A DNA stretch of 64,000 bases from Pirellulales bacterium (GCA_036499395.1 DASYDW010000056.1:56830-120829); one strand, 5' to 3'; shown: positions 9,862 to 19,691, counted from the first letter of the stretch. Numbers and translations: made by a program. The notes: a model not told the origin generated them from the letters alone.

Positions 9862-10794
9862 CTAACACCGCGTCTGGCAGACGTCGAAGTCGGGAGGCTC
9901 GATCTGAATCGTGATGTGGTCGATGCCAAAGCGATCGTGCAGCCGTTTGCGTAGCTCGGCCAGCAACTCCGACGCCGCACGGCCATCGGCAACGACGACG
10001 TGCCCTGAGAGGGCTTCCATGCCGCTGGTGATCGTCCAGACGTGCAAGTCGTGAACGCCTTCGATGCCGACCACGCCGGCAATGCAATTTCGCACCTCGT
10101 CCAGGTCGACGTGCGCCGGGGTTCCCTCCATCAGGATGGCGATGGCGTCTTTCAGCAGGGCCCAGGACGAGTAGATGATCAACAGCGAGATCAAGGCCGA
10201 GGCCACGGGATCGGCCCAATACCAGCCGCATAGCCAGATCAGCGCGCCACCAATAACAGCCGCCACGCTTCCCAGCAGATCCGCCAGCACGTGCAGCCAG
10301 GCGCCATGCACGTTGATGTTCGATTCGCGATGTGCCTGCAGCAGCCACAGCCCGAGCAGGTTCACCACCAGCCCGCCTGCGGCCACGGCCATCATCAGGG
10401 GTCCGCGCACCTCGGCCGGTTCCCACAATCGCTGCCACGCTTCGAAGATGACAAAGATCGAGATCGCACCCAAGAGCGCGCCATTGGCCAATGCCGCGAG
10501 AATCTCAGCGCGATAATAGCCGTACGAGTGTTGCGCGGTCGGTGGGCGCCGCGCGATCCAGGCCGCGAACAGACTCAGGCTGAGCGCCGCGGCATCGGAA
10601 AACATATGCCCGGCGTCGGCTAACAGGGCCAACGAATTGCTCAACCAACCGCCGACGAGCTCGGCCACCATGTACACCAGCACCAACGCCAATGTCGCGG
10701 CTAGTCGTGACGCAGCCGCATCACGATGACCGTGTGAATGGCCCGCGTGGGAGTGTCGATGTTGTCCGGCGGCGTGCTCAGCGTGGGCAGTCAC
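9862..10794 (-). CDS. Cation diffusion facilitator family metal efflux protein
   Basis: A 310-residue CDF transporter of the CzcD/ZitB type, which exports divalent metals such as Zn2+ in exchange for protons. A His-rich N-terminus (HRHSHAGHSHGH) precedes six predicted membrane helices. The metal site residues are visible as H-x3-D in HMFSD (TM2) and again in HVLAD (TM5). A cytoplasmic C-terminal domain of about 90 residues follows. The start is a GTG at 10794; no methionine is available before the first helix. It is divergent from the ClC gene. Confidence 0.92.
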   Translation of the reverse strand: MTAHAEHAAGQHRHSHAGHSHGHRDAAASRLAATLALVLVYMVAELVGGWLSNSLALLADAGHMFSDAAALSLSLFAAWIARRPPTAQHSYGYYRAEILAALANGALLGAISIFVIFEAWQRLWEPAEVRGPLMMAVAAGGLVVNLLGLWLLQAHRESNINVHGAWLHVLADLLGSVAAVIGGALIWLCGWYWADPVASALISLLIIYSSWALLKDAIAILMEGTPAHVDLDEVRNCIAGVVGIEGVHDLHVWTITSGMEALSGHVVVADGRAASELLAELRKRLHDRFGIDHITIQIEPPDFDVCQTRC

Positions 10795-11006
10795 GAATCG
10801 TGCATTCTCACAGGCGAAAACATTAAGCGCGACGCATCAGGCGAAACGCTCGTTAAACATACGACATTAAACCGTGCGATAGTCGTGGCGCGAAGTTCGC
10901 GGACGTGGTGCTGGGTGCCCAGCCCACTACGAGTTGCGAATTATGTGCCGCGAAACGTCCTGGCCTGCACTCGACGCCCCGGACGGATTGTCCTAAAAAA
11001 GGGGGC

Positions 11007-12512
11007 ATGCCAAAGCCAGTTCCCAGCTCGCCGATGCGTTGGTTTCCGGAGTTTCTAGCGGCGGGCGAGCGCCGCTTACGTCCGCAATCGCGCGTGCTGG
11101 CCCTGTCGCTGGTGGTTGGCGTGATCGCGGGCCTGGGGGCGGTAGTCTTCTACGCCGCCGGACAGTTCGTCTTTCACTACACGCTGACCAATGTGGCCGG
11201 TTATCAACCAGTCGAAGCCGGCGGCGAGATGCATCTGTTTTCCGGCTCTCCGCATGTGGCGGGAGTCGAGAAACCGAAAGATGTCGAAGCCCGACGCCCG
11301 CTGCGCCCTTGGCTGCTCGTCCTGATTCCCGCTCTCGGCGGTCTGGTGTGCGGTTTGATCGTTTACACGTTGGCGCCGGAAGCCGAAGGGCATGGCACCG
11401 ACGCCGCGATCGCGGCCTATCATCTGCATCAGGGAGTCATCCGGCCACGGGTGCCACTGGTCAAGCTGGTTGCGAGCGCCGTCACGCTGGGCACCGGCGG
11501 ATCAGGAGGACGCGAAGGGCCGATTGCGCAGATCGGCGCCGGCTTTGGATCATTCCTGGGCACGAAGCTGCGCTTGCGCCCCGACGAACGGCGCTTGCTG
11601 ATGGCCGCGGGGATGGGAGCCGGCATCGGCGCTATCTTTCGCGCGCCCTTGGCCGGCACGCTGTTCGCCGCCGAGGTGATGTATAGCTCGGCCGATTTGG
11701 AGTCGGACGTGTTGATGCCCGCCGCGCTGGGAAGCGTGACGGCTTATTCGACTTTCGGATTGATTTTCGGCTGGCAACCGTTGTTCACGATTCCGCCGCG
11801 CGTGGCCGATCTGCTGGTCTTTAACCAGCCGCTCGAGTTGGCCTCTTACTTGATCTTGGCCGTGGCGATGGCGGTGTTGGCGATGATTTATACCCGCACG
11901 TTTTACGGATTGACGTACGCCTTTCATCATCTGCCGATCAGTCCGAAGCTGCGGCCGATGATCGGCGCGGCGCTCACGGGCGTGCTGGCCGTCGCACTAT
12001 TTTATGCATTCGGCGGCGACCAGCGCGTACTATCGGTGCTGAGTTTCGGATATGGAATTCTGCAGTTGGCGCTCGAATATGTGCCGGGGGCCGAAGGCAA
12101 TATGCGTTTTGCCGCGCTTCTGTTGGCCATTTGCCTGGGAAAACTGTTGACCACGAGCCTGACGATCGGCAGCGGCGGTTCGGCCGGCGTGTTCGGCCCG
12201 TCGATGGTCATCGGCGGTTGTGGTGCTGGCGCCTTGGGCATGGTTCTGCATCACTTCGCGCCGTCACTCGTGCCGCACCCGGCCAGCTTCGTGATCGTTG
12301 GCATGGCCGGCTTCTTCGCAGCGGCGGCCAAGACGCCCCTTTCGACCCTGGTGATGGTCAGCGAAATGATCGGCAACTACAACCTGCTGCTTCCCTCGCT
12401 GTGGGTGTGTACGCTGTCGTTCTTGCTTTCTGATCAACAATCGATCTATAGCGAACAACTGATCGACCGGCTGGCCTCGCCCGTACACGACGCCATTATC
12501 AAGGACGAGTAA
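11007..12512 (+). CDS. Voltage-gated ClC-type chloride channel/transporter
   Basis: A 501-residue ClC-family membrane protein, either an H+/Cl- antiporter or a channel. Selectivity-filter segments are GTGGSGGREGP (about residue 163) and GSGGSAGVFGP (about residue 390). The first motif has SGG where many ClC proteins have SGIP, as in several bacterial relatives. No C-terminal CBS domains are present. The ATG at 11007 is preceded by AAAAAAGGGGG and begins MPKPVPSSPMRW; the upstream in-frame extension lacks a ribosome site and was discarded. Confidence 0.9.
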   Translation: MPKPVPSSPMRWFPEFLAAGERRLRPQSRVLALSLVVGVIAGLGAVVFYAAGQFVFHYTLTNVAGYQPVEAGGEMHLFSGSPHVAGVEKPKDVEARRPLRPWLLVLIPALGGLVCGLIVYTLAPEAEGHGTDAAIAAYHLHQGVIRPRVPLVKLVASAVTLGTGGSGGREGPIAQIGAGFGSFLGTKLRLRPDERRLLMAAGMGAGIGAIFRAPLAGTLFAAEVMYSSADLESDVLMPAALGSVTAYSTFGLIFGWQPLFTIPPRVADLLVFNQPLELASYLILAVAMAVLAMIYTRTFYGLTYAFHHLPISPKLRPMIGAALTGVLAVALFYAFGGDQRVLSVLSFGYGILQLALEYVPGAEGNMRFAALLLAICLGKLLTTSLTIGSGGSAGVFGPSMVIGGCGAGALGMVLHHFAPSLVPHPASFVIVGMAGFFAAAAKTPLSTLVMVSEMIGNYNLLLPSLWVCTLSFLLSDQQSIYSEQLIDRLASPVHDAIIKDE

Positions 12513-12513
12513 G

Positions 12514-12532
12514 CGCGCGAGCTGCGCGTTTT
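12514..12532 (+). terminator. Weak intrinsic terminator after the ClC gene
   Basis: CGCGC (12514-12518) pairs with GCGCG (12524-12528) around a 5-base loop, followed by TTTT. It starts two bases after the stop codon. The short stem makes this tentative. Confidence 0.35.
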
Positions 12533-12596
12533 CCTGCAATGCGACTCGCGTTTATCGACCGGACGATTGGCCGTACTCGCGGTGGCGTGCTGCCTG

Positions 12597-13598
12597 TTAC
12601 CCGGCTAGCGCCGCTAGGGCATGTGCCGTGGCGCATTGCGAAACGACGGGCCCCAACTCGCTGGCCAGCGAAATAATCGTCGCCTGCCGATTCGTCAATT
12701 CTGGCACGTAGCGAGCCAGAAACTCGCCCTGGCCGGAGAGGACGATCGTTGTCGGGCGGGCCGACATGCGATCAAGAACTTTTTGCAAGGCGCTTTCCAA
12801 TAACGCGACCTGGCAACGACGAATTGTCTCCGCAGCGGCGATCGCGTCGTCTTCGCTGAACATGTCGCGATCTGCGCAGATCGCGCGGGCCAGACGATCG
12901 CGGGCCGCACTGCGAGTTGCCGGCCGACCGTCGGCCGTATCGGTCGCCGACGGATCTTCGGCAATATCGCCGAGCACCAGGTATGCATCACGCGTCGTCG
13001 CGAATACCTCGTGTGCCGTTGGACAAAGCTGACCGCGCCAGGGCAAATGCGCTGCCATGGCGCACACGGGACTGCGCACCACGCCCGTATAGACCAACTC
13101 TCCCGCGGCGAGCCGTTCGGGATCGGTGCGGCCGAGCGCCTGCGCCTGGCCGTCAACCAAGGGGATGATATCGCACGTCGTGCTACCGACATCGATTAAT
13201 AAGCCGTATCCCGGTGCGTAACGACGCGCGACAAAACTGGCCAGTGCATGCCAGTTCGACGCAGCTGCCGCGAGCGGTCGCGCGATGGCCAACGACGGCG
13301 CGACGAACGTGCCATCGGTCAAATAAATGCGCAGCTCGGCACCGACCGTCGCCGTTTGCAAGGCCGACACTATAGCCGCTACGCCTTCCGATTTTGTCGA
13401 AAAGCAATCGGCAAGCTCTCCCGTCATGGTCGCCACGAAGCGGTTTCCCAGTGGCGCAACGCGAATGAGTTCAGCAAGTGCATGGGCCAAACCGTGCGGT
13501 CGCTGCCACAACGGAAACGGCACGCTGCGGGCGTAGCCCGCGCCGTCGGCGATCTTCAAATTGGCCCCGCCAACGTCGAGTGCAAGTACCGGCATCAT
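12597..13598 (-). CDS. mfnF: H4MPT-linked C1 transfer pathway protein, MfnF-like (hydantoinase/oxoprolinase fold)
   Basis: A 333-residue protein of the probable H4MPT-linked C1 transfer family. Archaeal members make the aminomethylfuran-phenol ether of methanofuran (MfnF). Visible landmarks: ALDVGGANLK at the N-terminus, TGELADCFSTKSEGV, LIDVGSTTCDIIPL and GRTDPERLAAGELVYTGVVRSPV, the family's ASKHA-like phosphate-binding blocks. It probably starts at one of two adjacent ATGs (13598 or 13595) rather than at the GTG 45 bases upstream. It lies immediately downstream of the ATP-grasp gene on the same strand, so the two probably form a cofactor-synthesis operon. The MfnF assignment is by family recognition. 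Confidence 0.78.
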   Translation of the reverse strand: MMPVLALDVGGANLKIADGAGYARSVPFPLWQRPHGLAHALAELIRVAPLGNRFVATMTGELADCFSTKSEGVAAIVSALQTATVGAELRIYLTDGTFVAPSLAIARPLAAAASNWHALASFVARRYAPGYGLLIDVGSTTCDIIPLVDGQAQALGRTDPERLAAGELVYTGVVRSPVCAMAAHLPWRGQLCPTAHEVFATTRDAYLVLGDIAEDPSATDTADGRPATRSAARDRLARAICADRDMFSEDDAIAAAETIRRCQVALLESALQKVLDRMSARPTTIVLSGQGEFLARYVPELTNRQATIISLASELGPVVSQCATAHALAALAG

Positions 13599-13647
13599 CG
13601 CCACGTGCAAAAAAAGGAACTGAGTCGAGAAAGCCCGCCGCACGTCA

Positions 13648-14724
13648 TCAACCAGTAGCGTGCGGCACGGCGACGGTCGCAGGCGGATGGCTATCGCCTG
13701 CGTTTGGGATCACACGAACGTCGCCGCTCGCGCTGAATTCTATCCGCTCGGGACGGAACGTTAATTCCGGTGACTGGCCGCTGGCCACGGCCAGCATTGC
13801 GGCGGCCAGGTTGTCGCGCGCCGCGGCACGCAGCCCCACGTACGAGGTCGTTAGCCGTGGATTGATTTCGATCACGACGTCCTCTGCACCGCTATCGTCG
13901 GGTCCCAGGATCAAATCAACTCCGATGTACCCAACTGGTTGCGGAAGCGTGTTGATCGCACGCAGTGCCAAGTGCTGGGCACGTTCGGCTAGCGGCGGCG
14001 GCAATGGCAGTGAGCCGCCCAGATAATGAAAGTGGCCGTCGTCGCTTAGCCTTTGCGTACAGGACGGTAACGCCACGTTGCCCATCGGTCCGCAGAGAAC
14101 GCCGACGCTTGCCGGCTGCCCCGGTCGCCACTTTTCGATCCGTAAACGTTGAGCGTCCGTGGCAGGTAACTCGTCGACGGGCGGAGACTTCAGCAATCGC
14201 ACTCCCAGCGAACCGGCTCCGTCGCGCGGCTTCAGCACCAACGGAAATGCCAGGTCACCCATGACGTAATCTGCGAGTAGGCATCCGACAGGCACTGGTA
14301 CGCCGTGGCGGACCAGGTGCTCGGCCGTGGCTTGCTTGTCGCTGGCAAGCCTTGCGAGTTCGATGCCGGGGCCGAGCAGCCGACCACCGGCAGCTATAAC
14401 CCGCTCGAGACACGACACCAGTATCCCGTCGCACTCCGGCGCGATCACCACGGTCCAATCAGCGGCCGCGGACTCGTCGATGAGTGTCGTGTCGAACTCT
14501 TCTTTGGCGGCCACCGGACGAAAATGTACGTTCGCCGTTACGGGAAGTGTCGCCCGCTGATCCCGCAGCACCGTGACGTGCGTCTGCGGAAGGCGAGCAA
14601 AGTCCGCGGCCAACGCCGTTACCATCACCGCTCCCTCAGCCAGGAGCGAGGCAGCATCGACGCTCGCACCTTCGTTCGCGAGCAGGCCGCCGCCGGTGAG
14701 ATATTCGAAAACAAAGATGCGCAC
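13648..14724 (-). CDS. ATP-grasp ligase, MfnD-like (tyramine-glutamate ligase type)
   Basis: A 358-residue ATP-grasp protein. The N-terminal segment MRIFVFEYLTGGGL and the central PLVLKPRDGAGSLGVRLL (nucleotide-binding loop, about residues 160-177) fit COG1821, the group that includes archaeal MfnD, which joins glutamate to tyramine during methanofuran synthesis. Metal-binding residues are seen near the end in VVIEINPRLTTSYVG. The stop lies just before the MfnF-like gene, consistent with co-transcription. In methylotrophic bacteria homologous genes cluster with formaldehyde-oxidation genes; none of those lie nearby. The substrate is inferred. Confidence 0.72.
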   Translation of the reverse strand: MRIFVFEYLTGGGLLANEGASVDAASLLAEGAVMVTALAADFARLPQTHVTVLRDQRATLPVTANVHFRPVAAKEEFDTTLIDESAAADWTVVIAPECDGILVSCLERVIAAGGRLLGPGIELARLASDKQATAEHLVRHGVPVPVGCLLADYVMGDLAFPLVLKPRDGAGSLGVRLLKSPPVDELPATDAQRLRIEKWRPGQPASVGVLCGPMGNVALPSCTQRLSDDGHFHYLGGSLPLPPPLAERAQHLALRAINTLPQPVGYIGVDLILGPDDSGAEDVVIEINPRLTTSYVGLRAAARDNLAAAMLAVASGQSPELTFRPERIEFSASGDVRVIPNAGDSHPPATVAVPHATG

Positions 14725-14786
14725 GCTGATCGCTCGCGGGTCTACTGTGCGACCACAACGCGACAGCCGACAGCGGCGGCTCTGGA

Positions 14787-14820
14787 ACCCCTCTCCCTCG
14801 GGGAGAGGCTAGGTGAGGGG
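14787..14820 (-). repeat. Dispersed palindromic repeat, copy 1
   Basis: A GC-rich hairpin unit (CTCTCCC at 14791-14797 pairing with GGGAGAG at 14801-14807) lies inside CCCCTC...GAGGGG arms. Its reverse complement closely matches the unit at 49798-49830, so this is a short dispersed intergenic repeat. Confidence 0.55.
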
Positions 14821-14918
14821 TTAAGCGTTGCGGATCTGTCGAGTCGAAATGGATAAGTGACGTGTGCCAGCTCCCCAAACCTCTCGCTGACAGGGAGGGA
14901 AATTTGGAGCGAAGCGAC

Positions 14919-15236
14919 TTAGAAAATGCCCAACTGGTCGCGGGCATCTTCGGTCATTCGGTCCGGCGTCCAAGGGGGAACCATCACCAGCTTCACTTCG
15001 ACCTCGCTAACTCCCTCCAAGCGACCCAGGAAATCTTTCGACTGTTGGATCAATTGCGGGCCCGCCGGACAGGCTGGGCTGGTCATCGTCATTTCGATCG
15101 CCACCTTCTGCTTGCCCTCCTCGGCATCGGCAACCGTGACCAGATAGACGAGCCCCAGGTCCACGATGTTGATGAACAACTCGGGATCGATCACTTGCTT
15201 CAGCGCCTCGCGGGCACTTTCTTCGGTTACCGGCAT
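14919..15236 (-). CDS. Metal-sulfur cluster assembly factor (DUF59 / SufT-PaaD-like)
   Basis: A 105-residue DUF59 protein. The family (MIP18, PaaD, SufT) helps iron-sulfur cluster maturation or transfer. The sequence shows the conserved EALKQVIDPELFINIVDLGLVY region and the TSPACPAG loop with its conserved cysteine. The ATG at 15236 follows AGGTG. It is the last gene of a minus-strand group (sufR, nuoB, sufC, sufB, sufD, Rieske, DUF59), and this position supports a role in iron-sulfur assembly. Confidence 0.88.
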   Translation of the reverse strand: MPVTEESAREALKQVIDPELFINIVDLGLVYLVTVADAEEGKQKVAIEMTMTSPACPAGPQLIQQSKDFLGRLEGVSEVEVKLVMVPPWTPDRMTEDARDQLGIF

Positions 15237-15299
15237 AGGGCACCTCACGGGAAATGTCGAAGTTCGAACTCTTAAATGTCTAATGCTCTCTGCACAAAT

Positions 15300-15617
15300 T
15301 CAATCGTCGCGGAGCCGTACCAGGACGTCGTCCCCTTCGATCTTCACTTCGTGCGCCACCGTGGGCCGGGTGGCTGGCATGGTCAGGGCGCGCCCGTCGC
15401 GAATATCGAATTTCGCGCCATGCCGGGGGCAGGCAATGCAAAATCCGTCCAGTTGTCCTTCGCCCAGCGGTCCGCCGTCGTGGGTGCAGACGTCATCCAG
15501 CGCGTAAAGTTGCCCACCGACATGGAACAAGACAATTAAACGATCCTCGACCTCGGCAATCAACTTGCCGGGATCGGGAATTTCGGACATCTTGGCGACG
15601 CGTACAAAATCGGACAT
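15300..15617 (-). CDS. Rieske [2Fe-2S] non-heme iron protein
   Basis: A 105-residue soluble Rieske-type ferredoxin similar to NirD/BphF-like proteins. Both ligand pairs are intact: C44-T-H46 and C63-P-R-H66. There is no signal peptide or membrane anchor, so it is cytoplasmic. In planctomycetes and cyanobacteria such small Rieske proteins often accompany suf genes. Its electron partner is unknown. It lies between sufD and the DUF59 gene. Confidence 0.92.
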   Translation of the reverse strand: MSDFVRVAKMSEIPDPGKLIAEVEDRLIVLFHVGGQLYALDDVCTHDGGPLGEGQLDGFCIACPRHGAKFDIRDGRALTMPATRPTVAHEVKIEGDDVLVRLRDD

Positions 15618-15719
15618 GCGTAATTAGTCGGCAGTAGGCAGAGGGCGGTTGGCAGTGGAGAGAATCCGGCAGACGCTCGTCAGCTAAATTCTCAAGAGAA
15701 TGCTGCGCAAAATCGATGC

Positions 15720-15740
15720 TGCAGAACGCCCCGTTCTGCA
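15720..15740 (-). terminator. Perfect hairpin downstream of sufD
   Basis: TGCAGAACG (15720-15728) and CGTTCTGCA (15732-15740) form a 9-bp stem with a 3-base loop, beginning 27 bases after the sufD stop on the minus strand. There is no real T-tract, so it could be an attenuator, an RNA-stability element or a repeat rather than a terminator. Confidence 0.35.
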
Positions 15741-15766
15741 TTCATCATTCTGTACGGATCATTTCT

Positions 15767-17074
15767 TCAATCGTATTCCCGAATCCGACGGCCGATCGCT
15801 TCTCCCATTGCGTTGCGGACGCTTTCGATCGTGATCCGATCGAACACCTGTTGGAAGAAGCCGGCCACGATCATGCGAATCGCTTCTTTGCGCGTCAGGC
15901 CGCGGCAGCGGGCGTAAAAGATCTGCTCATCGTCGACCCGGCCGGCCGTCGAGCCATGTGTGCAGCGGACGTCGTCGGCTTCGATTTCCAAGCCGGGGAT
16001 CGAATCGGCGCGAGAATGCTCGGAAAGCATGAGGTTGTCGTTGCGCTGGTAGCCGTCGGTCTTCTGCGCTTCTTTGTCGACCTTGATCATGCCGCGCCAC
16101 ACAACGCGCGAGCGATCTTGCAGCGCTCCCTTGTACAGCAAATCGCTGCGACAATGGTCGGCCCGATGATGCTGCAGCGTGTTGTAGGTGAGCTGTTGCT
16201 TCCCTTCGGTGAACATGACGCCGTTGACCTGCGCCTCGGCTCCCGAACCGACGAGCGCCACGTGCTGGTTCACCTGGGCCAGGCGGCTACCTAGCGCGCC
16301 GATCGTCCATTGCAACCGGCCGCCAGCGTCGACCAGCGCCTTCTGATGGGCAAAATGCCAGACGCCGCTTCCCCAGTTCTGCAGATTCACATAGCGCAGC
16401 CGCGCACCGCGGCCGACGAAAATCTCGATCGCGCCGCAATGCAGACCAGGCTCGCCATCACTGCCGGCCGTTTCCGCCAGCAGCGTGGCCTCGGCCCCCT
16501 CTTCGAGGATCACCAAAGTTTTGGCCAAATCTACGCCGCCGGCCAAACCGTTGAGGATGTGCAACGGGCGCTCGACGACGACGCCACGCGGAACGTACAA
16601 CACCGACCCGCCCGACCAGGCCGCCGCCTGCAGCGCGGCGAGTTTGTCGGTCGAAGGGGCGATCGCGCGCTTCGTGAAATAGGGACGCAGTAACTCGGCA
16701 TGCTCGACCAGTAATCGATCCAGGCTGCCAAAGATGACACCTTTCGCCGCTAATGCCGGATCGACGGCACCGTTCATCGGACGGCTGTTGAGCGTCACGT
16801 CATGTCCGGCCAGATCGACTCCGTGACTCAACAGCGCCGTTGGCGCCGCGGCACCGGCCGGCAATTCGCCCGGAAACGTAAAGCGGTCGAGGTGGAACAA
16901 ACGCAGGTCGGTGCGCATCCACTCTTCGTCGCTACGAGATGGCATGGGCAAGCGCTGAAACTCACCCCACGCCTGCTGGCGCGCCTCGGTCAGCCAGGCG
17001 GGCTCGTCACGCGCGGTCAGGAAAGTGTCGAAGGCGTCTTGAGTGAAGCCGGCTTGCGTCGCGGTCGATGCCAT
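15767..17074 (-). CDS. sufD: Fe-S cluster assembly protein SufD
   Basis: A 435-residue SufD, the partner of SufB in the SufBC2D scaffold that builds iron-sulfur clusters in the cytoplasm. The C-terminal beta-helix core is recognisable: SEHSRADSIPGLEIEADDVRCTHGSTAG, with the conserved histidine near residue 366. The divergent N-terminal helical part begins after MASTATQAGFTQDAF. I chose the ATG at 17074 rather than the 32-residue upstream extension, which lacks family similarity. It is preceded by sufB and followed by the Rieske gene; intergenic gaps of about 150 bases may hold minor internal signals. Confidence 0.92.
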   Translation of the reverse strand: MASTATQAGFTQDAFDTFLTARDEPAWLTEARQQAWGEFQRLPMPSRSDEEWMRTDLRLFHLDRFTFPGELPAGAAAPTALLSHGVDLAGHDVTLNSRPMNGAVDPALAAKGVIFGSLDRLLVEHAELLRPYFTKRAIAPSTDKLAALQAAAWSGGSVLYVPRGVVVERPLHILNGLAGGVDLAKTLVILEEGAEATLLAETAGSDGEPGLHCGAIEIFVGRGARLRYVNLQNWGSGVWHFAHQKALVDAGGRLQWTIGALGSRLAQVNQHVALVGSGAEAQVNGVMFTEGKQQLTYNTLQHHRADHCRSDLLYKGALQDRSRVVWRGMIKVDKEAQKTDGYQRNDNLMLSEHSRADSIPGLEIEADDVRCTHGSTAGRVDDEQIFYARCRGLTRKEAIRMIVAGFFQQVFDRITIESVRNAMGEAIGRRIREYD

Positions 17075-17230
17075 GGGCGAAATACGTTCGTTGCTACGTG
17101 AGTTGTGATGTTTGTGCTCGATAAACGAAGACCGCCGGGCGAATCCGGCGGCTGTTACCTTCGATTCCAACGAGATGTAAGGCGATGCGACGGGGTGTTT
17201 CGACGGGGCCGGCCCGATCGTTACGAACGG

Positions 17231-18646
17231 CTAACCGACAGACCCCTCCATTTGCAATTCGATCAGGCGGTTCATTTCCACGGCGTATTCCATCGGCAGC
17301 TCGCGCACCAGCGGCTCGATAAAGCCGCTGACGATCATCGTGCTGGCCTCGGCTTCGGAAAGCCCGCGGCTGGTAAGATAGAACAACTGTTCCTCGCCGA
17401 TCTTCGAGACACTGGCCTCGTGGCCAATCGAGACGTCCTGCTCGTCGACTTCGATGTACGGATACGTGTCGCTACGGCTGCGCGAATCGAGAATCAGCGC
17501 GTCGCACACGACGTTCGACTTCGACTTGCGGGCCCCCGGCTCGACCTTGACCAGGCCGCGATAGCTGGCCCGACCGCCGTTTTTCGAAATGCTCTTCGAA
17601 ATGATTCGGCTCGATGTGTGCGGCGCTGCGTGGACCACCTTGGCTCCGGCGTCCTGATGCTGGCCATTCGAGGCGAACGCGATCGACAGAATCTCGCCGC
17701 GGGCGCCAGGCTCGAGCATGTAGACGGCTGGATACTTCATCGTCAGCCGGCTGCCCAGGTTGCCGTCGATCCATTCCATCGTGGCGTCTTCGTAGGCCAC
17801 GGCACGCTTGGTCACCAGGTTGTAGATGTTGTTTGCCCAATTCTGAATCGTCGTATACCGGCAGCGAGCGTGCTTCTTGACGATGATCTCGACCACGGCC
17901 GAATGCAGGCTCTCGGTCGTGTACATCGGCGCCGTGCATCCTTCGACGTAGTGAATCTGCGCGCCCTCGTCGACGATGATCAGCGTTCGCTCGAACTGTC
18001 CCATGCTCTCGGCAATGAAGCGGAAGAAGGCCTGCAGCGGGAACTCGATCTTCACCCCTTTCGGGATGTAGATGAACGAGCCACCGGACCAGACAGCCGA
18101 GTTCAGCGCCGCGAACTTGTTATCCGTGGGCGGGATGATCGTACTGAAGTACTGCCGCACCAGGTCGGGATATTCACGCACGGCCGAGTCGGTATCGGTG
18201 AAGATCACCCCCTGCCGGCTCAAATCCTCGCGCAGCGAGCCGTACACTACCTCGCTCTCGTATTGCGCCTTCACGCCGGCCAGGAATTTCTTCTCGGCCT
18301 CGGGAATGCCCAGCTTGTCGAAGGTCCGCTTGATGTCGTCGGGCACGTCGTCCCAACTGCGACCTTGGTGATCGGAGGGCTTGATGTAATAGAAAATGTC
18401 CTGGAAATCGATGCTGATGTCCCCGCCCCAGCGCGGCATCGGCTTCGAATTGAAGATTTCCAGGCTCTTCAGCCGGAAGTCGCGCATCCATTGCGGCTCG
18501 TTCTTCATGTCCGAGATCTGGTGCACGATGTCGACATCGAGCCCCTTGCGGCTCTTGAAGATGTACTTCTCGGCATTACGGAAGTCGTATTTGTTGATCT
18601 CGCCGAGGCCGAGCCCGTCGGTATCTGACTTAAGGTCGGTGGCCAT
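17231..18646 (-). CDS. sufB: Fe-S cluster assembly protein SufB
   Basis: A 471-residue SufB, scaffold subunit of SufBC2D. The length and landmarks are standard: [10 protein letters not shown] and [12 protein letters not shown] at the N-terminus, [20 protein letters not shown] in the core (with the cysteine linked to sulfur transfer), and [23 protein letters not shown] near the end. It sits between sufC and sufD on the same strand. The opposite strand carries an open frame of over 500 codons, which is only a shadow of this gene. Confidence 0.96.
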   Translation of the reverse strand: MATDLKSDTDGLGLGEINKYDFRNAEKYIFKSRKGLDVDIVHQISDMKNEPQWMRDFRLKSLEIFNSKPMPRWGGDISIDFQDIFYYIKPSDHQGRSWDDVPDDIKRTFDKLGIPEAEKKFLAGVKAQYESEVVYGSLREDLSRQGVIFTDTDSAVREYPDLVRQYFSTIIPPTDNKFAALNSAVWSGGSFIYIPKGVKIEFPLQAFFRFIAESMGQFERTLIIVDEGAQIHYVEGCTAPMYTTESLHSAVVEIIVKKHARCRYTTIQNWANNIYNLVTKRAVAYEDATMEWIDGNLGSRLTMKYPAVYMLEPGARGEILSIAFASNGQHQDAGAKVVHAAPHTSSRIISKSISKNGGRASYRGLVKVEPGARKSKSNVVCDALILDSRSRSDTYPYIEVDEQDVSIGHEASVSKIGEEQLFYLTSRGLSEAEASTMIVSGFIEPLVRELPMEYAVEMNRLIELQMEGSVG

Positions 18647-18780
18647 GATCTTTCGTTCGTCCTATCAGGTTAACCGCGTAATTCACTGACCACAGGAAGT
18701 AAGAGAGTGACAATGCCTCTCTGCCATACTTTTCTGCGTGGTCCGCGAAATCTGCAGATCGTTCGTGTCTTGTTTTGTTC

Positions 18781-19644
18781 TTAGCCCGCGACGGTCGTGG
18801 TCTTCTCTTGCGTCATCGCCGCTTCGTCCGCGGCAGCGTCCGGGTACTGGCTGCGAATGCGATCGTAGCCGGCCTGATGCAATTCCTCGGCCAACTCGGC
18901 GCCGCCGGTTTCGACGATGCGGCCCCCCAAAATCACGTGCGTGAAGTCGGGCCGATTATGCTCGAGCAGCTTGTCGTGGTGCGTGATGATCAGAATGCCC
19001 ATATCGGCGCCGCCGATTTCGGCGATGCTCTGGCTGGCCAACCGCACGGCGTCGACGTCCAGGCCGCTGTCGGTCTCGTCGAGAATGGCGAACTTCGGCC
19101 GCAGCATGGCCATTTGCAGAATCTCGGCGCGCTTCATCTCGCCGCCCGAGAAGCCGTCGTTGACATAGCGGCGGGCGAACTCGGGGTCCATCCGCAATTG
19201 TTCCATCTTGGCCTTCAGCTCTTTGCGGAAGTCGCGCATCGGCAGCAGTTCTTCCCCCTCTTTGCGGTCGGGCCGACGAACGTTCGTCGTGGCATGACGC
19301 AAAAAGTCGGCCATTTTCACGCCGGGGATCGACATTGGCCGCTGAAATGCCAGGAAGATTCCGAACCGCGCTCGCTCGTTGGGATCCAACTCCAGCACGT
19401 TGACCAATTGGCCGTCGGCCGTCTCGAGTTCGATCGAGCCCTGAGTCACTTCGTAGCTGGGGTGCCCCATGATGGCGTAACCCAGTGTGCTCTTGCCCGA
19501 GCCATTGGGCCCCATCAGGGCGTGCGTTTCGCCACGGCGGATCGTCAGATTGACACCGCGGAGAATCTGCCGCTCGGCCACCGAGACGTGCAGGTCTTTG
19601 ATGCGAAGCGTTTCTCGCGAGGACTGGCTACTGGCGTTGATCAT
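18781..19644 (-). CDS. sufC: Fe-S cluster assembly ATPase SufC
   Basis: A 287-residue ABC-type ATPase that energises the SufBCD scaffold. Walker A is GPNGSGKST at residues 45-53. The signature region is FSGGEMKRAEI and Walker B is FAILDETDSGLDVDA. It is about 30 residues longer than typical SufC, mainly through a poorly conserved N-terminal leader and a C-terminal tail. It is 47 bases downstream of nuoB and upstream of sufB. Confidence 0.96.
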   Translation of the reverse strand: MINASSQSSRETLRIKDLHVSVAERQILRGVNLTIRRGETHALMGPNGSGKSTLGYAIMGHPSYEVTQGSIELETADGQLVNVLELDPNERARFGIFLAFQRPMSIPGVKMADFLRHATTNVRRPDRKEGEELLPMRDFRKELKAKMEQLRMDPEFARRYVNDGFSGGEMKRAEILQMAMLRPKFAILDETDSGLDVDAVRLASQSIAEIGGADMGILIITHHDKLLEHNRPDFTHVILGGRIVETGGAELAEELHQAGYDRIRSQYPDAAADEAAMTQEKTTTVAG

Positions 19645-19691
19645 TCTTGTTTTGCTGGTTTGCGTTTCGCGTTAACTAACCAAGGGCCGTA

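Noticed and set aside
17105..18628. 507-codon open frame on the plus strand
   Set aside because: It is the antisense shadow of sufB and part of the sufD leader; the minus strand has full SufB motifs and the plus translation resembles nothing.
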